Shown here piece after piece: positions 17,136 to 26,097 of a DNA stretch of 64,000 bases. Source of the DNA: JBAZLV01 sp964586075 (GTDB taxonomy: Bacteria > Nitrospirota > UBA9217); contig CAZPGZ010000005.1 in the NCBI GenBank assembly GCA_964586075.1, positions 1 through 64,000 of the forward strand. The letters are read 5' to 3'. The first letter of the stretch is position 1. Every line of letters begins with the position of its first letter. The notes under the pieces were generated by a model, which saw nothing but the letters and a program-made list of their open reading frames with translations, did no database searches and was not told the DNA's origin. The translations under genes were made by a program, and so were the position numbers.

Positions 17136-17711
17136 TCATAAAGTAACTTGATTCCTAGGATTCCGGCGAGGGAGCTGCCGAAGCGTTTTTCCCGTAAGAA
17201 ACAGTAGCAAAATAAAAAGTGATGAGAAGGCGGCGGCATTCAAGACATGATTTACGTTGAATAAAATATTTATTAGAGGCATAACAAGAAATAATATCAC
17301 CAAGACAAAAAGTCCTCGGTTGAGCTTTAGACTATAAAGCACATTGCCTGTTATTACAGAAGCTGCAGCAGAGATAATACCAACCCCGCTGATGATGATT
17401 AGTCCCGCGTATTCCTCAGGTGCATAAAATCCTAAAAACTGAAGCAGAATTCCAATAATAGTCAGGAAACAAACAGCCTTATCCAGCCAGGAACAACTGC
17501 CCAGAAAAGGCACAGACGCAAAAAGCACACCAATTTCAAAAACCATAATTCCGATTGTAAAAAAAGGGTTTTCCAGAGGATAGAGAACCGCTAGAATCGC
17601 CAGGCCTATTACCTGAACTATGAGGCCGAGCCGGAAAAGGATTTTCTGAGATACGCAGTAGATAAAATCAGTTCTGTCCAAGAAACGTGAAAACAAGCGA
17701 TTAAGTATCAT
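17136..17711 (-). CDS. Hypothetical multi-pass membrane protein
   Basis: A 191-residue leftward ORF with about six hydrophobic segments (for example LGLIVQVIGLAILAVLYPL, FFTIGIMVFEIGVLFASVPF, GLIIISGVGIISAAASVI, GLFVLVILFLVMPLINILF). A short basic C-terminal tail (RQLPRRNPRNQ) is consistent with the inside-positive rule. I do not recognise a family. It is divergent from the GH13 gene, so the 17712-17855 gap should contain two opposite promoters. The continuous hydrophobic pattern supports a real gene. Confidence 0.65.
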   Translation of the reverse strand: MILNRLFSRFLDRTDFIYCVSQKILFRLGLIVQVIGLAILAVLYPLENPFFTIGIMVFEIGVLFASVPFLGSCSWLDKAVCFLTIIGILLQFLGFYAPEEYAGLIIISGVGIISAAASVITGNVLYSLKLNRGLFVLVILFLVMPLINILFNVNHVLNAAAFSSLFILLLFLTGKTLRQLPRRNPRNQVTL

Positions 17712-17855
17712 TGAATACTTTTATATCACAACGATATTGTAAATGCAAGAAGCAGAAATATTTAAGTTTTTGAATTAATTTCCGATAAAAAAGATGAGCA
17801 GCTTTTCATCCATTAGCATGGGGGGAAGGTATTACTAATTGAGAGGACAATAAAA

Positions 17856-19154
17856 ATGTCTAACAGAAAAATGCTCATTTATAATCTATTTCCTTTGTTA
17901 TGCGGTAAGGTCGCGAATTGGGAGAATCATCTCAAAAGAGCAGCAGAAATGGGATTTAACTGGGTTTTCGTAAATCCGATTCAGCGTCCTGGAGTATCAG
18001 GAAGTCTTTACTCTATCGCAGATTATTTTGATTTTAATCAAGAGCTGATAGATTCTGCCTGTAGTTTGACTGCTACAGAACAGGTACGACAAATGATTAA
18101 TACTGCAGGAAAACTTGGCATGCAAGTAATGGGGGATCTGGTTATAAATCATTGCGCGTCTGATTCACCGCTGATAACCTCTCATCCGGAATGGTTCTTA
18201 TGGGAACAAAACAACATTGTTCATCCCGGCGCAGATGAAAACGGCCACCGGGTCGTCTGGAGGGATCTTGCGAAGTTTGACCACCGGAATACAAAAGACC
18301 AGAAAGGTCTTACCGAGTTTTTTTTAAGTATTATAGAGCATATGATATCAATGGGTTTCAAGGGTTTTAGATGCGATGCCGCTTATCAGATCCCTAAAAG
18401 TATGTGGATAGAATTAATTGGTAGAATAAAACAAAAATACCCGGATGTTCTTTTCTTGGCAGAAACCCTCGGTTCTCCTTCGGAGATGACAAGAAATGCG
18501 GCCTCTGCCGGGTTCGATTACATTTTCAATAGTTCAAAATGGTGGAATTATGATGATTATTGGCTTATGGAGCAATACGCGTTAACGCGTGATCTTGGTC
18601 CATCAGTCGCATTTCCAGAAAGCCATGATACCAATAGACTTGCTGCAGAGTTACAGGGAAACTTAGATGGACTTCGACAGCGTTATTTTTTTGCGGCTTT
18701 TTTTTCGGGTGGTGTTATGATGCCAATCGGTTTTGAATTCGGTTTTCGCGAAAAACTGCATGTTGTAAATACGAAGCCGGAAGACTGGGAAAAAACAGAG
18801 ATAGATTTAAGAACATTTATCAGGACTGTAAATAGAATAAAGAGCAGTCACAGCGTTTTCCAGGAAGACGGTCCTACTCATGTGTTACATCATGCAAATA
18901 ACCGGATTTTGCTTATATGGAAAGCATCGGTATCAACACGCCAGGAAGCGCTTGTTATTTTGAATAAGGACATACACTCACAGCAGCATTTTTATGCTGA
19001 GAATTTAAGGAATTATATGCAATCGGGAAGCACGCTTGTCGACGTATCGCCGTCTGATCAACTGGACTTCATACCGGCTCCCTTTCATTATAACTTACAA
19101 CCAGGCCAAGGGATAGTATTTACAGCTTTGCGCGATAAATTGCCTGATGATTAG
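17856..19154 (+). CDS. Alpha-amylase family (GH13) glycosidase-like protein
   Basis: A (beta/alpha)8 GH13 enzyme of 432 residues without signal peptide, hence probably cytoplasmic and acting on alpha-glucans. Conserved regions: DLVINHCASDSPL (region I), GFKGFRCDAAYQIP with the Asp nucleophile, FLAETLGSP with the general acid Glu, and FPESHDTNRL with the transition-state Asp. The FRCDAAYQIP / LAETLG / FNSSKWW combination recalls the catalytic domain of maltosyltransferase (GlgE-like) enzymes, but the flanking GlgE domains are missing, so substrate and reaction are not assigned. Good ribosome binding site (GAGAGGA). Confidence 0.85.
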   Translation: MSNRKMLIYNLFPLLCGKVANWENHLKRAAEMGFNWVFVNPIQRPGVSGSLYSIADYFDFNQELIDSACSLTATEQVRQMINTAGKLGMQVMGDLVINHCASDSPLITSHPEWFLWEQNNIVHPGADENGHRVVWRDLAKFDHRNTKDQKGLTEFFLSIIEHMISMGFKGFRCDAAYQIPKSMWIELIGRIKQKYPDVLFLAETLGSPSEMTRNAASAGFDYIFNSSKWWNYDDYWLMEQYALTRDLGPSVAFPESHDTNRLAAELQGNLDGLRQRYFFAAFFSGGVMMPIGFEFGFREKLHVVNTKPEDWEKTEIDLRTFIRTVNRIKSSHSVFQEDGPTHVLHHANNRILLIWKASVSTRQEALVILNKDIHSQQHFYAENLRNYMQSGSTLVDVSPSDQLDFIPAPFHYNLQPGQGIVFTALRDKLPDD

Positions 19155-19363
19155 TCCAAAATCAATTAAGAAAATAATAATTAATATTTCACCGGATAAA
19201 AGGCTTCTTGACTAAAGGCGTGCACTTTACTAAACTATATTTAAGTACTGTACTCAATATCTAGCTGTCTTTTCAACCCGGCGATTGCATCTCCGTGAAG
19301 AAAACAATCGTATTTCTTTGCTTAATACGGATTTCACTCAACAGCGAATTAACAGGATTAAGT

Positions 19364-19822
19364 ATGTCCGATACTTCTGTAATTATTAGATGCTATAATT
19401 GTTTAACACTGAATCGTGTTCCTGAAAATAAACTTTTGACAAAACCCTTATGCGGTAGCTGCAAAACAATTCTTGAATTTCCAAGACAGTCGATGTGGAT
19501 TAAAGGGGAGAATTTTGATAGAGCAGTTGCGCATTGGCCTGAAACCCTTCTTGTCGTTTTTACTGCCCCTTTATGCCTTTTCTGCAAAATTACTGATCCG
19601 GTGGTGGAGAATCTCGCGAGAGAAAAAATAGGAAGACTCAAGGTCCTGAAAGTGGATATAGAGTCTGATGTCGAATTAGCCAGCCGTTTTAAAATAGAGA
19701 AAACGCCGACGTTTATTGTTTATAAGAATGGTAAGGAAATTATCAGAGTTGACGGTGCGCCGAAAGACAAAACAGATCTTGTAAAATGGGTGGAGAATCT
19801 TATCAACTTTACGAGTTATTGA
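19364..19822 (+). CDS. Thioredoxin-like protein with N-terminal zinc ribbon
   Basis: About 152 residues with the layout of thioredoxin 2: an N-terminal pair of CxxC motifs (CYNC near residue 10 and CGSC near residue 31) followed by a thioredoxin fold. The redox site is APLCLFC instead of the usual WCGPC, and the cis-Pro motif is kept in KTPTFIVYKNGKEI. ATG at 19364 has AGGA six bases upstream; a GTG at 19295 would add a hydrophobic stretch but has no such site. It is likely a cytoplasmic thiol-disulfide protein; the altered site suggests different redox properties or partners. Confidence 0.82.
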   Translation: MSDTSVIIRCYNCLTLNRVPENKLLTKPLCGSCKTILEFPRQSMWIKGENFDRAVAHWPETLLVVFTAPLCLFCKITDPVVENLAREKIGRLKVLKVDIESDVELASRFKIEKTPTFIVYKNGKEIIRVDGAPKDKTDLVKWVENLINFTSY

Positions 19823-19940
19823 TCAGTATGGTCTTCAGTGTTTTAATATTCTCTTGTACAACACGGAAGCTGATAATAGTTTACGATGGTAAAACTTTTT
19901 GAGTACCTATGCTTAAGCAGATCAAAGAGGGCAGACTAAA

Positions 19941-20768
19941 TTAATGTTCAGTTGCAAATTTCTGTGATTTTTGATTATGCAGTAATGCAAGAATACGATC
20001 AGTCTGATCCTCTATCGATAAACTTCTTTGATTGTAACGCCAGACGTACTCACCAAGATAGAGAGGCAGCCGTTCTTTTCGAACACCTCCTTTTGCCGCC
20101 AACTTGCGTCTAAGGTATCCCCAAAATCCACCCTCAATACTGCTGATGCGGTTTCCGGCATCAACAGTACGATGTTCTGCTGATTCACGCTTCGCAAAAT
20201 GGTAGAAGCATCCCTTCGCTGCAATTCCTGTGTAGTTTTTTGATATATCGGGAAAAGCAGAAGAAGTTCCTTTTCTTTTTGCATTAATTAAGGGTATCAG
20301 CGCCTGTGCGCTAGCATCATCGACAACTTCTGCCCATACTTTGCCGTTTCTGTATAAAATTCCGAAAACGGGAGTTTTGAGCGTTCCTCGGTGTCCCTTC
20401 ATGTCTTCGGGTTCTTGTGTGGCAGCACTATTTTTACTCTGACCGTCGAGATATGCTTCATTGATCTGTATTTTTCCATTAAAAACCTTCGGGACATCAA
20501 GCGTCATTGCTTTTCGTATCCAAAGAAGTGCGCGCAAAATACGTTTGCGTTCAAAACCGGTTTCATAAGCGATTCCACTGCTTGAAAAACCCTTCAGGAA
20601 TGTTGTCACGACGCCTCTCCATTCGGATGTTTCCAAGTGCAAGGGAAGACGGCCTGGATGCCACTCATATTTGCAGCGTTGACAGCGCTTTTTGTCTCTC
20701 CGTATTGCATACGCTTTTGTAAAACCACACCGAGGACATTTATGTCTTTTTGTCATTTGAATACCCAC
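19941..20768 (-). mobile_element. IS1595-type transposase gene, first catalytic Asp replaced
   Basis: A 275-residue ORF with an N-terminal zinc ribbon (CPRC and CQRC near residues 10-35) and a DDE-type domain typical of the IS1595/ISXO2 group, including the SIEGGFWGYLRRKL and GEYVWRYNQR motifs. The usual vDEtYxGG motif reads INEAYLDG, so the first catalytic Asp is Asn (a single GAT to AAT change would do this). The reading frame is intact. I could not identify terminal inverted repeats or target duplications. It sits just downstream of the first lactate permease copy; a role in that duplication is only a possibility. Confidence 0.8.
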
Positions 20769-20782
20769 GAAAATTTATAAAA

Positions 20783-20809
20783 CCTCCTCCGGCTTTTTGC
20801 CGGAGGAGG
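20783..20809 (-). terminator. Intrinsic terminator of lactate permease copy 1
   Basis: An 11-base perfect stem (CCTCCTCCGGC with GCCGGAGGAGG) around a 5-base loop. Read on the minus strand it is followed by TTTT and lies about 35 bases after the permease stop, immediately before the transposase gene, which argues that the transposase is not transcribed from the permease promoter. Confidence 0.9.
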
Positions 20810-20844
20810 TAAAAAAAGATAGTATGAAAATTCAGTCTACAGTC

Positions 20845-22656
20845 TTATTTTCCAAGCGGCGGTATTGGAATCATCCAGGTAAAGACATAAGCCTGCAGCA
20901 TGACAATAACACCGATCACGCAGGCGCCGGCAAGGGAATGCCAGAACACGGCACGGAAGATCGGGCCCAGAGAGTGAGCGCGTTCTTTCGGATCGTCGTA
21001 GCACGCTGCGCAAGCCACCATGATGGACTGTGCGTCGATCATTTTACCCATAACACCGCCGGTGGAGTTGGCGGCAACGATCAGGTATTCGTTCAGGCCC
21101 AGCTGCTGCGCGGTGATTCTCTGGAGGCTTCCGAACAGAGCGTTGGATGCTGTGTCGGATCCGGTGAGGAAGACGCCGAGCCATCCGAGGAAGGCCGCGA
21201 AGAACGGATACCAGAAGCCGGCATGCGTAAAGGCCAGACCGAGGACCGCATCAGTGCCTGCGTAGCGGGTAAGGAACCCGAGACCGAGCACCTGAGCGAT
21301 AACCGAAATGGGGATCACCATACGATGGGCTGTGCGGATAACAGCGTCTTTCCACTGAGAAGCATTCATTTTGAGCACAAGACCGGTCAGAATTGACGCG
21401 GTAAACACACCAGTACCTGCGCAGGAAAGCCAGTTGATAACGAAGCGGGCTGCTTCCGGTTTTGGTTCTGTAGCTACAGGAGGTGTGCGCATCACCAAAT
21501 TATGTAGTGAAGGCATTTCCCAAACCGGCAGGGAAAGCGATCCGGCAAACTTGGAACCGAGCAGGGTGGTGCTGAACGTGATTGTTGACATAAGACCGTT
21601 CAGGTACTTTTTCCATGCAGGCATACCCCAGACTGCGCAGCAGACGATCAGAATGGTCCAGGGAATCCAGGCATATATTGTCTGGCCAGTGGTATGGGGG
21701 TACTTCCACTCCGTGGCATCGGTGGTAGACGTTGCCGTGCTCTTGCCGGCTTTGGCCAGGGCTTCACGCTCTTCCTTCAGCAGGAAGCGGGTCTTCGGAT
21801 GCCATACGAACCGCAGGAAGAGAGCGGTGCAGACAACGGAAAACACACCCGAAACCACGTCGGTCATCAGCAGAAATGCTTCCTGTCCTGATGCCCAGAA
21901 CTGCATGATGGCAAAAGAGCCACCGGCTACGAGAGCTGCCGGCCATACTTCAAAGATATCTTTCCAGGTGCCACCCTCATAAAACACGAAGGCACCGATC
22001 AACCAGAATGGCACCAGGATGGTGCAGAAAGGAAGCTGACGGCCTGCCATGGAAGAAAGCGTAACCAGATCGAGTCCGCTGACAACAGCAAGCGTTGCGA
22101 TAGGCGTTCCGACTGCACCCCATGCGACAGGCGCGGTGTTGGCCAGAAGGTTCAGAACGGCTGACTGAAACGGTCTGAATCCCAGACCCACCATCACGGC
22201 TCCGGCAATAGCAACCGGGGTACCGAAGCCTGACGTACCTTCGATGATGGAACCGAAGGAGAAGGCGATCAGCACGCACTGGAGACGCCGGTCAAATGAG
22301 ATGTGAATAATGGAGTCCTTCACGATTTCGAACTGTCCGGTGATGACGGTCATCGTATAGAGGAACATGGCCCCCAGAACAATCCAGATGATCCCTAAAA
22401 ATCCGGACATAACGCCGAGGCAAAAAGCGGAAGCAGCTGACGCAAAAGGCATCCCGAAGGGCAGGCACGAAACCAGGAAGGCCGCGATAACGCCGTAAAG
22501 TGCCGCCCACGGAGCGGATATACCGAGGTGTTTCACACCATTTTTATCAGTATGCGGGTGCAGGGCGATGAAGTATAGCAGCACGAGGATGGGGATTGCT
22601 GCCACAATGGTGGAAAGGAAGACATTGCCGAGCGGATTGTAATTCTGAAAATACAT
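20845..22656 (-). CDS. lctP: L-lactate permease family protein, copy 1
   Basis: A 603-residue polytopic inner-membrane transporter of the lactate permease (LldP/LctP) family, expected to import lactate (or glycolate) with protons. Family signatures: YNPLGNVFLSTIVAAIPI at the N-terminus, EGTSGFGTPVAIAGAVMVGLGF, and near the end TGSDTASNALFGSLQ and ANSTGGVMGKMIDAQSIMVAC. ATG at 22656 has AAAGGAGG upstream; the TTG at 22671 would include that site. It is identical to copy 2 at 24197-26008 except for a patch around residues 180-270 and the last 30 residues. Stronger GC content than the surrounding intergenic DNA. Confidence 0.92.
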   Translation of the reverse strand: MYFQNYNPLGNVFLSTIVAAIPILVLLYFIALHPHTDKNGVKHLGISAPWAALYGVIAAFLVSCLPFGMPFASAASAFCLGVMSGFLGIIWIVLGAMFLYTMTVITGQFEIVKDSIIHISFDRRLQCVLIAFSFGSIIEGTSGFGTPVAIAGAVMVGLGFRPFQSAVLNLLANTAPVAWGAVGTPIATLAVVSGLDLVTLSSMAGRQLPFCTILVPFWLIGAFVFYEGGTWKDIFEVWPAALVAGGSFAIMQFWASGQEAFLLMTDVVSGVFSVVCTALFLRFVWHPKTRFLLKEEREALAKAGKSTATSTTDATEWKYPHTTGQTIYAWIPWTILIVCCAVWGMPAWKKYLNGLMSTITFSTTLLGSKFAGSLSLPVWEMPSLHNLVMRTPPVATEPKPEAARFVINWLSCAGTGVFTASILTGLVLKMNASQWKDAVIRTAHRMVIPISVIAQVLGLGFLTRYAGTDAVLGLAFTHAGFWYPFFAAFLGWLGVFLTGSDTASNALFGSLQRITAQQLGLNEYLIVAANSTGGVMGKMIDAQSIMVACAACYDDPKERAHSLGPIFRAVFWHSLAGACVIGVIVMLQAYVFTWMIPIPPLGK

Positions 22657-22745
22657 ACAACCTCCTTTCAAATCACTACAAGTCTATTTAGAATCGCACA
22701 TCTGGATCTGTTACCCGGTACAGCCATATACAAGCGAAAAACTAA
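20845..22745. repeat. Direct repeat unit 1 (lactate permease gene plus leader)
   Basis: This segment recurs at 24197-26097 with a constant offset of 3352 bases. By reading both copies, 20935 to about 21843 and about 22171 to 22745 are identical or nearly so, while 20845-20934 and about 21843-22170 differ at many positions. About 89 bases upstream of the start codon are included in the identity; similarity fades after 22745. Confidence 0.9.
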
Positions 22746-23399
22746 ATAATAGAGCAATTGCTGAAAAGGGAGATTGGATTCTCCAGTTGTTAATATGCTG
22801 CTTGACTATCCAATCCATGCTTTCTGTCGTTAAGTGTTCACGTATCCTTAAACTAGAAAGCGAAACTACGGCTGAATACCTCCTTTCTTTATGTTGTAAA
22901 CATCAGTTTCACTTCGAACCAGATGTTTCGGTTGTTTACTATCTAATTTTGTGAATTTCAATTCATTGAGAAGTCTGTTCATGCAATTTCTTGTGCGTAA
23001 AACTTGCGTGACTTTCTCTAGGCAAACATACACAAGTACAGCGAAGTCATACCGGGAGCCCTCGTTATACTCCACTTGAGTAAACGAGCAGAGTAGTCTA
23101 CATCCAATAAATAATGAAGCTAAACAAGAGATTTTAAAAAAACAGGTTGGCAGTTCTTTTTAAGCAATCCCTTAAACTTGGAAGGGATATAGTTGTAAAT
23201 AGCAACAGTTGTTAAATACAACTAATTATTCAAAAAAATTAGCGATTTCCGTGTTCAGCCTTGAGGCATCGCTATACAAGTTTGTGTGTTTAGTATTTTG
23301 GAAGCCGGCTACTTTGTAACTATTTGCGTAAAATTGTTACCAGGTGCACTACAGTAAAAAAAATCGTAAAAGGTTGATGAATATGTGACCGACTAAAAA
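22746..23399. other. Gene-poor AT-rich gap between MarR gene and permease copy 1
   Basis: No convincing gene was found. A 69-codon leftward ORF at 22866-23075 lacks any recognised homology and was not accepted. The notable content is a 33-base imperfect palindrome at 23191-23223 (listed separately) and a related half-site, AGTTGTTAATA, starting near 22783. The stretch probably contains the promoter region of permease copy 1, whose transcript would run leftward. Confidence 0.5.
23191..23223. promoter_or_regulatory. Candidate MarR operator palindrome
   Basis: Two 16-base arms around a central A match at 13 of 16 positions (outer AGTTGTA / TACAACT and inner CAAC-A-GTTG are perfect). The arm motif AGTTGTnAATA recurs near 22783 and, as AGTTGTA on the minus strand, at 23867-23873 between the MarR promoter and gene. 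A MarR-family dimer is the obvious candidate ligand; this is inference from position and symmetry only. Confidence 0.5.
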
Positions 23400-23849
23400 C
23401 TACGCTACATTTTGGTGCGCTCTGCGCAGGACATCTTTACATAATGCTATTTCCCGGTCCGAAATTCCTTTTGTCACGTTAGTATGGCATAGTTTTTGTG
23501 CAATTTCAGAGAGTTTATGGATTATTTTTTCCCCCTGTGAGGTTATAAACACCATTTTTTCTCTGGCGTCGTGTTTGCCCGCCTTGCGTGAAACAAAACC
23601 CTGATATTCTACGCTGGACACCAACCGCGCCATCGTAGCCTTATTTTTGTAAAGTTTTTCGGCAAAAAATTGCTGGGTCTGCCCGCCTTGAGCCCACACA
23701 TGAACCAGGAAAGACAACTGCTCCGCCGTAATTTTATAACCTTTGCCGCTCAGTTCCTGATTAAGGCGTCTATGAACAGTCCGCGCATAAAGTGCAGCCA
23801 AATAGTATAACGAGTCATTCAGTGAATACTTTTGATTCGTTTTAGCCAT
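23400..23849 (-). CDS. MarR-family transcriptional regulator
   Basis: 149 residues with the MarR winged-helix layout: helix ITAEQLSFLVHVWAQGG, recognition region QQFFAEKLYKNKATMARLVSSVEYQGFVSRK, and the wing DAREKMVFITSQGEKI. It would act as a dimeric DNA-binding regulator, often responding to small aromatic or organic acids. It lies between the two lactate permease copies and is read in the same leftward direction, so control of the permeases is a reasonable hypothesis. It has its own promoter and follows the terminator of permease copy 2. Confidence 0.88.
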   Translation of the reverse strand: MAKTNQKYSLNDSLYYLAALYARTVHRRLNQELSGKGYKITAEQLSFLVHVWAQGGQTQQFFAEKLYKNKATMARLVSSVEYQGFVSRKAGKHDAREKMVFITSQGEKIIHKLSEIAQKLCHTNVTKGISDREIALCKDVLRRAHQNVA

Positions 23850-23876
23850 TTAAATTAGTTTCGCTATACAACTGTC

Positions 23877-23906
23877 ATTATGCAACGATTAGCGTATTCT
23901 TGTCAA
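23877..23906 (-). promoter_or_regulatory. Predicted sigma70 promoter of the MarR gene
   Basis: On the minus strand: TTGACA (23906-23901), an 18-base spacer, CATAAT (23882-23877). The expected transcription start is near 23870, about 20 bases before the ATG. A TACAACT half-site resembling the palindrome at 23191-23223 overlaps the start region, which would fit autoregulation. Confidence 0.65.
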
Positions 23907-24131
23907 GAAAAAAAAGGGATTTTGTAGCAGTCGATGTACGGTGAAAAAGGTATCTATTGTGGAGCTTTCATCAGAGCTATTCTAGGGGGGAAGAAAACAA
24001 GTCGTCTAATATGTCGTTTTTGCAGTTATTAAGAGGTCGTGATGTTTAAAAGTATATCTTTTACAGAAATAATTTGTTTCCATGTTCTGGGTGATTTCAT
24101 TCGGAGGGGATAGTTGTTGATTATAAAAAAA
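23907..24131. other. Intergenic gap upstream of MarR gene
   Basis: Together with the MarR promoter and the following terminator this makes a 347-base interval without a gene. I see no ORF, repeat or structured element of note in it. Confidence 0.5.
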
Positions 24132-24156
24132 CCTCCCCCGGTTTTATCGGGGGAGG
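24132..24156 (-). terminator. Intrinsic terminator of lactate permease copy 2
   Basis: A perfect 9-base stem (CCTCCCCCG with CGGGGGAGG) with a 7-base loop, flanked by A and T runs on both sides so it can act in either direction. On the minus strand it lies about 40 bases after the permease stop. Its sequence differs from the terminator of copy 1, so terminators were not part of the recent homogenisation. Confidence 0.9.
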
Positions 24157-24196
24157 TTTTTATTAAAAAATAAGGCTATGCTGAATAATGTCGCAG

Positions 24197-26008
24197 TTAC
24201 TTCCCAAGCGGCGGGATTGGAATTGCGCCAGTGAAGATGTAGGCCTGCAGCATGGTGATGATGCCGATCACGCAGGCGCCGGCAATGGAATGCCAGAACA
24301 CGGCACGGAAGATCGGGCCCAGAGAGTGAGCGCGTTCTTTCGGATCGTCGTAGCACGCTGCGCAAGCCACCATGATGGACTGTGCGTCGATCATTTTACC
24401 CATAACACCGCCGGTGGAGTTGGCGGCAACGATCAGGTATTCGTTCAGGCCCAGCTGCTGCGCGGTGATTCTCTGGAGGCTTCCGAACAGAGCGTTGGAT
24501 GCTGTGTCGGATCCGGTGAGGAAGACGCCGAGCCATCCGAGGAAGGCCGCGAAGAACGGATACCAGAAGCCGGCATGCGTAAAGGCCAGACCGAGGACCG
24601 CATCAGTGCCTGCGTAGCGGGTAAGGAACCCGAGACCGAGCACCTGAGCGATAACCGAAATGGGGATCACCATACGATGGGCTGTGCGGATAACAGCGTC
24701 TTTCCACTGAGAAGCATTCATTTTGAGCACAAGACCGGTCAGAATTGACGCGGTAAACACACCAGTACCTGCGCAGGAAAGCCAGTTGATAACGAAGCGG
24801 GCTGCTTCCGGTTTTGGTTCTGTAGCTACAGGAGGTGTGCGCATCACCAAATTATGTAGTGAAGGCATTTCCCAAACCGGCAGGGAAAGCGATCCGGCAA
24901 ACTTGGAACCGAGCAGGGTGGTGCTGAACGTGATTGTTGACATAAGACCGTTCAGGTACTTTTTCCATGCAGGCATACCCCAGACTGCGCAGCAGACGAT
25001 CAGAATGGTCCAGGGAATCCAGGCATATATTGTCTGGCCAGTGGTATGGGGGTACTTCCACTCCGTGGCATCGGTGGTAGACGTTGCCGTGCTCTTGCCG
25101 GCTTTGGCCAGGGCTTCACGCTCTTCCTTCAGCAGGAAGCGGGTCTTCGGATGCCATACGAACCGCAGGAAGAGAGCGGTGCAGATAACGGAAAACACAC
25201 CCGAAACCACGTCGGTCATCAGGTGGAATTCTTGTGTTCCGGAAGCATAGAACTGCATGAGAGCAAAAGAACCGCCGGAGCAGAGGGCCGCCGGCCATAC
25301 TTCAAAGACATCCTTCCAAGTGCCACCCTCATAAAACACGAAGGCTGCGATCAACCAGAACGGCACCAAGACGGAACAGAAAGGAAGCTGATGGCCAGCC
25401 ATGGAAGAAAGCGTGACCTGGTCGAGGCCGCTGACGGCAGCAAGCGTTACGATAGGCGTTCCGATAGCACCCCATGCGACAGGCGCAGTGTTGGCCAGAA
25501 GGTTCAGAACGGCTGACTGGAACGGTCTGAATCCCAGACCCACCATCACGGCTCCGGCAATAGCAACCGGGGTACCGAAGCCTGACGTACCTTCGATGAT
25601 GGAACCGAAGGAGAAGGCGATCAGCACGCACTGGAGACGCCGGTCAAATGAGATGTGAATAATGGAGTCCTTCACGATTTCGAACTGTCCGGTGATGACG
25701 GTCATCGTATAGAGGAACATGGCCCCCAGAACAATCCAGATGATCCCTAAAAATCCGGACATAACGCCGAGGCAAAAAGCGGAAGCAGCTGACGCAAAAG
25801 GCATCCCGAAGGGCAGGCACGAAACCAGGAAGGCCGCGATAACGCCGTAAAGTGCCGCCCACGGAGCGGATATACCGAGGTGTTTCACACCATTTTTATC
25901 AGTATGCGGGTGCAGGGCGATGAAGTATAGCAGCACGAGGATGGGGATTGCTGCCACAATGGTGGAAAGGAAGACATTGCCGAGCGGATTGTAATTCTGA
26001 AAATACAT
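24197..26008 (-). CDS. lctP: L-lactate permease family protein, copy 2
   Basis: Second 603-residue lactate permease paralog, same motifs and same length as the copy at 20845-22656. Differences are concentrated around residues 180-270 (for example WGAIGTPIVTLAAVSGLDQ versus WGAVGTPIATLAVVSGLDL, and FYASGTQEFHLM versus FWASGQEAFLLM) and in the last transmembrane segment (FTGAIPIP versus FTWMIPIP). The start at 26008 follows AAAGGAGG. First gene of the leftward permease-MarR-permease series; each permease has its own terminator. Confidence 0.92.
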   Translation of the reverse strand: MYFQNYNPLGNVFLSTIVAAIPILVLLYFIALHPHTDKNGVKHLGISAPWAALYGVIAAFLVSCLPFGMPFASAASAFCLGVMSGFLGIIWIVLGAMFLYTMTVITGQFEIVKDSIIHISFDRRLQCVLIAFSFGSIIEGTSGFGTPVAIAGAVMVGLGFRPFQSAVLNLLANTAPVAWGAIGTPIVTLAAVSGLDQVTLSSMAGHQLPFCSVLVPFWLIAAFVFYEGGTWKDVFEVWPAALCSGGSFALMQFYASGTQEFHLMTDVVSGVFSVICTALFLRFVWHPKTRFLLKEEREALAKAGKSTATSTTDATEWKYPHTTGQTIYAWIPWTILIVCCAVWGMPAWKKYLNGLMSTITFSTTLLGSKFAGSLSLPVWEMPSLHNLVMRTPPVATEPKPEAARFVINWLSCAGTGVFTASILTGLVLKMNASQWKDAVIRTAHRMVIPISVIAQVLGLGFLTRYAGTDAVLGLAFTHAGFWYPFFAAFLGWLGVFLTGSDTASNALFGSLQRITAQQLGLNEYLIVAANSTGGVMGKMIDAQSIMVACAACYDDPKERAHSLGPIFRAVFWHSIAGACVIGIITMLQAYIFTGAIPIPPLGK

Positions 26009-26097
26009 ACAACCTCCTTTCAAATCACTACAAGTCTATTTAGAATCGCACATCTGGATCTGTTACCCGGTACAGCCATATACAAGCGAAAAACTAA
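24197..26097. repeat. Direct repeat unit 2 (lactate permease gene plus leader)
   Basis: Counterpart of 20845-22745 at an offset of 3352 bases. The alternation of identical and divergent blocks, with no length change in the coding part, points to an older duplication later homogenised in patches by gene conversion. The alternative, a recent duplication followed by localised change, fits the sharply bounded divergent blocks less well. Confidence 0.88.

Noticed and set aside
20797..21982. Long rightward ORFs opposite the lactate permease (and the matching ones at 24188-25516)
   Set aside because: They lie antisense to a highly conserved membrane protein, are duplicated only because the permease is, and have no recognisable features; they arise from the GC-rich codon pattern.
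22866..23075. 69-codon leftward ORF between MarR gene and permease copy 1
   Set aside because: No homology, no clear ribosome binding site, AT-rich intergenic composition.
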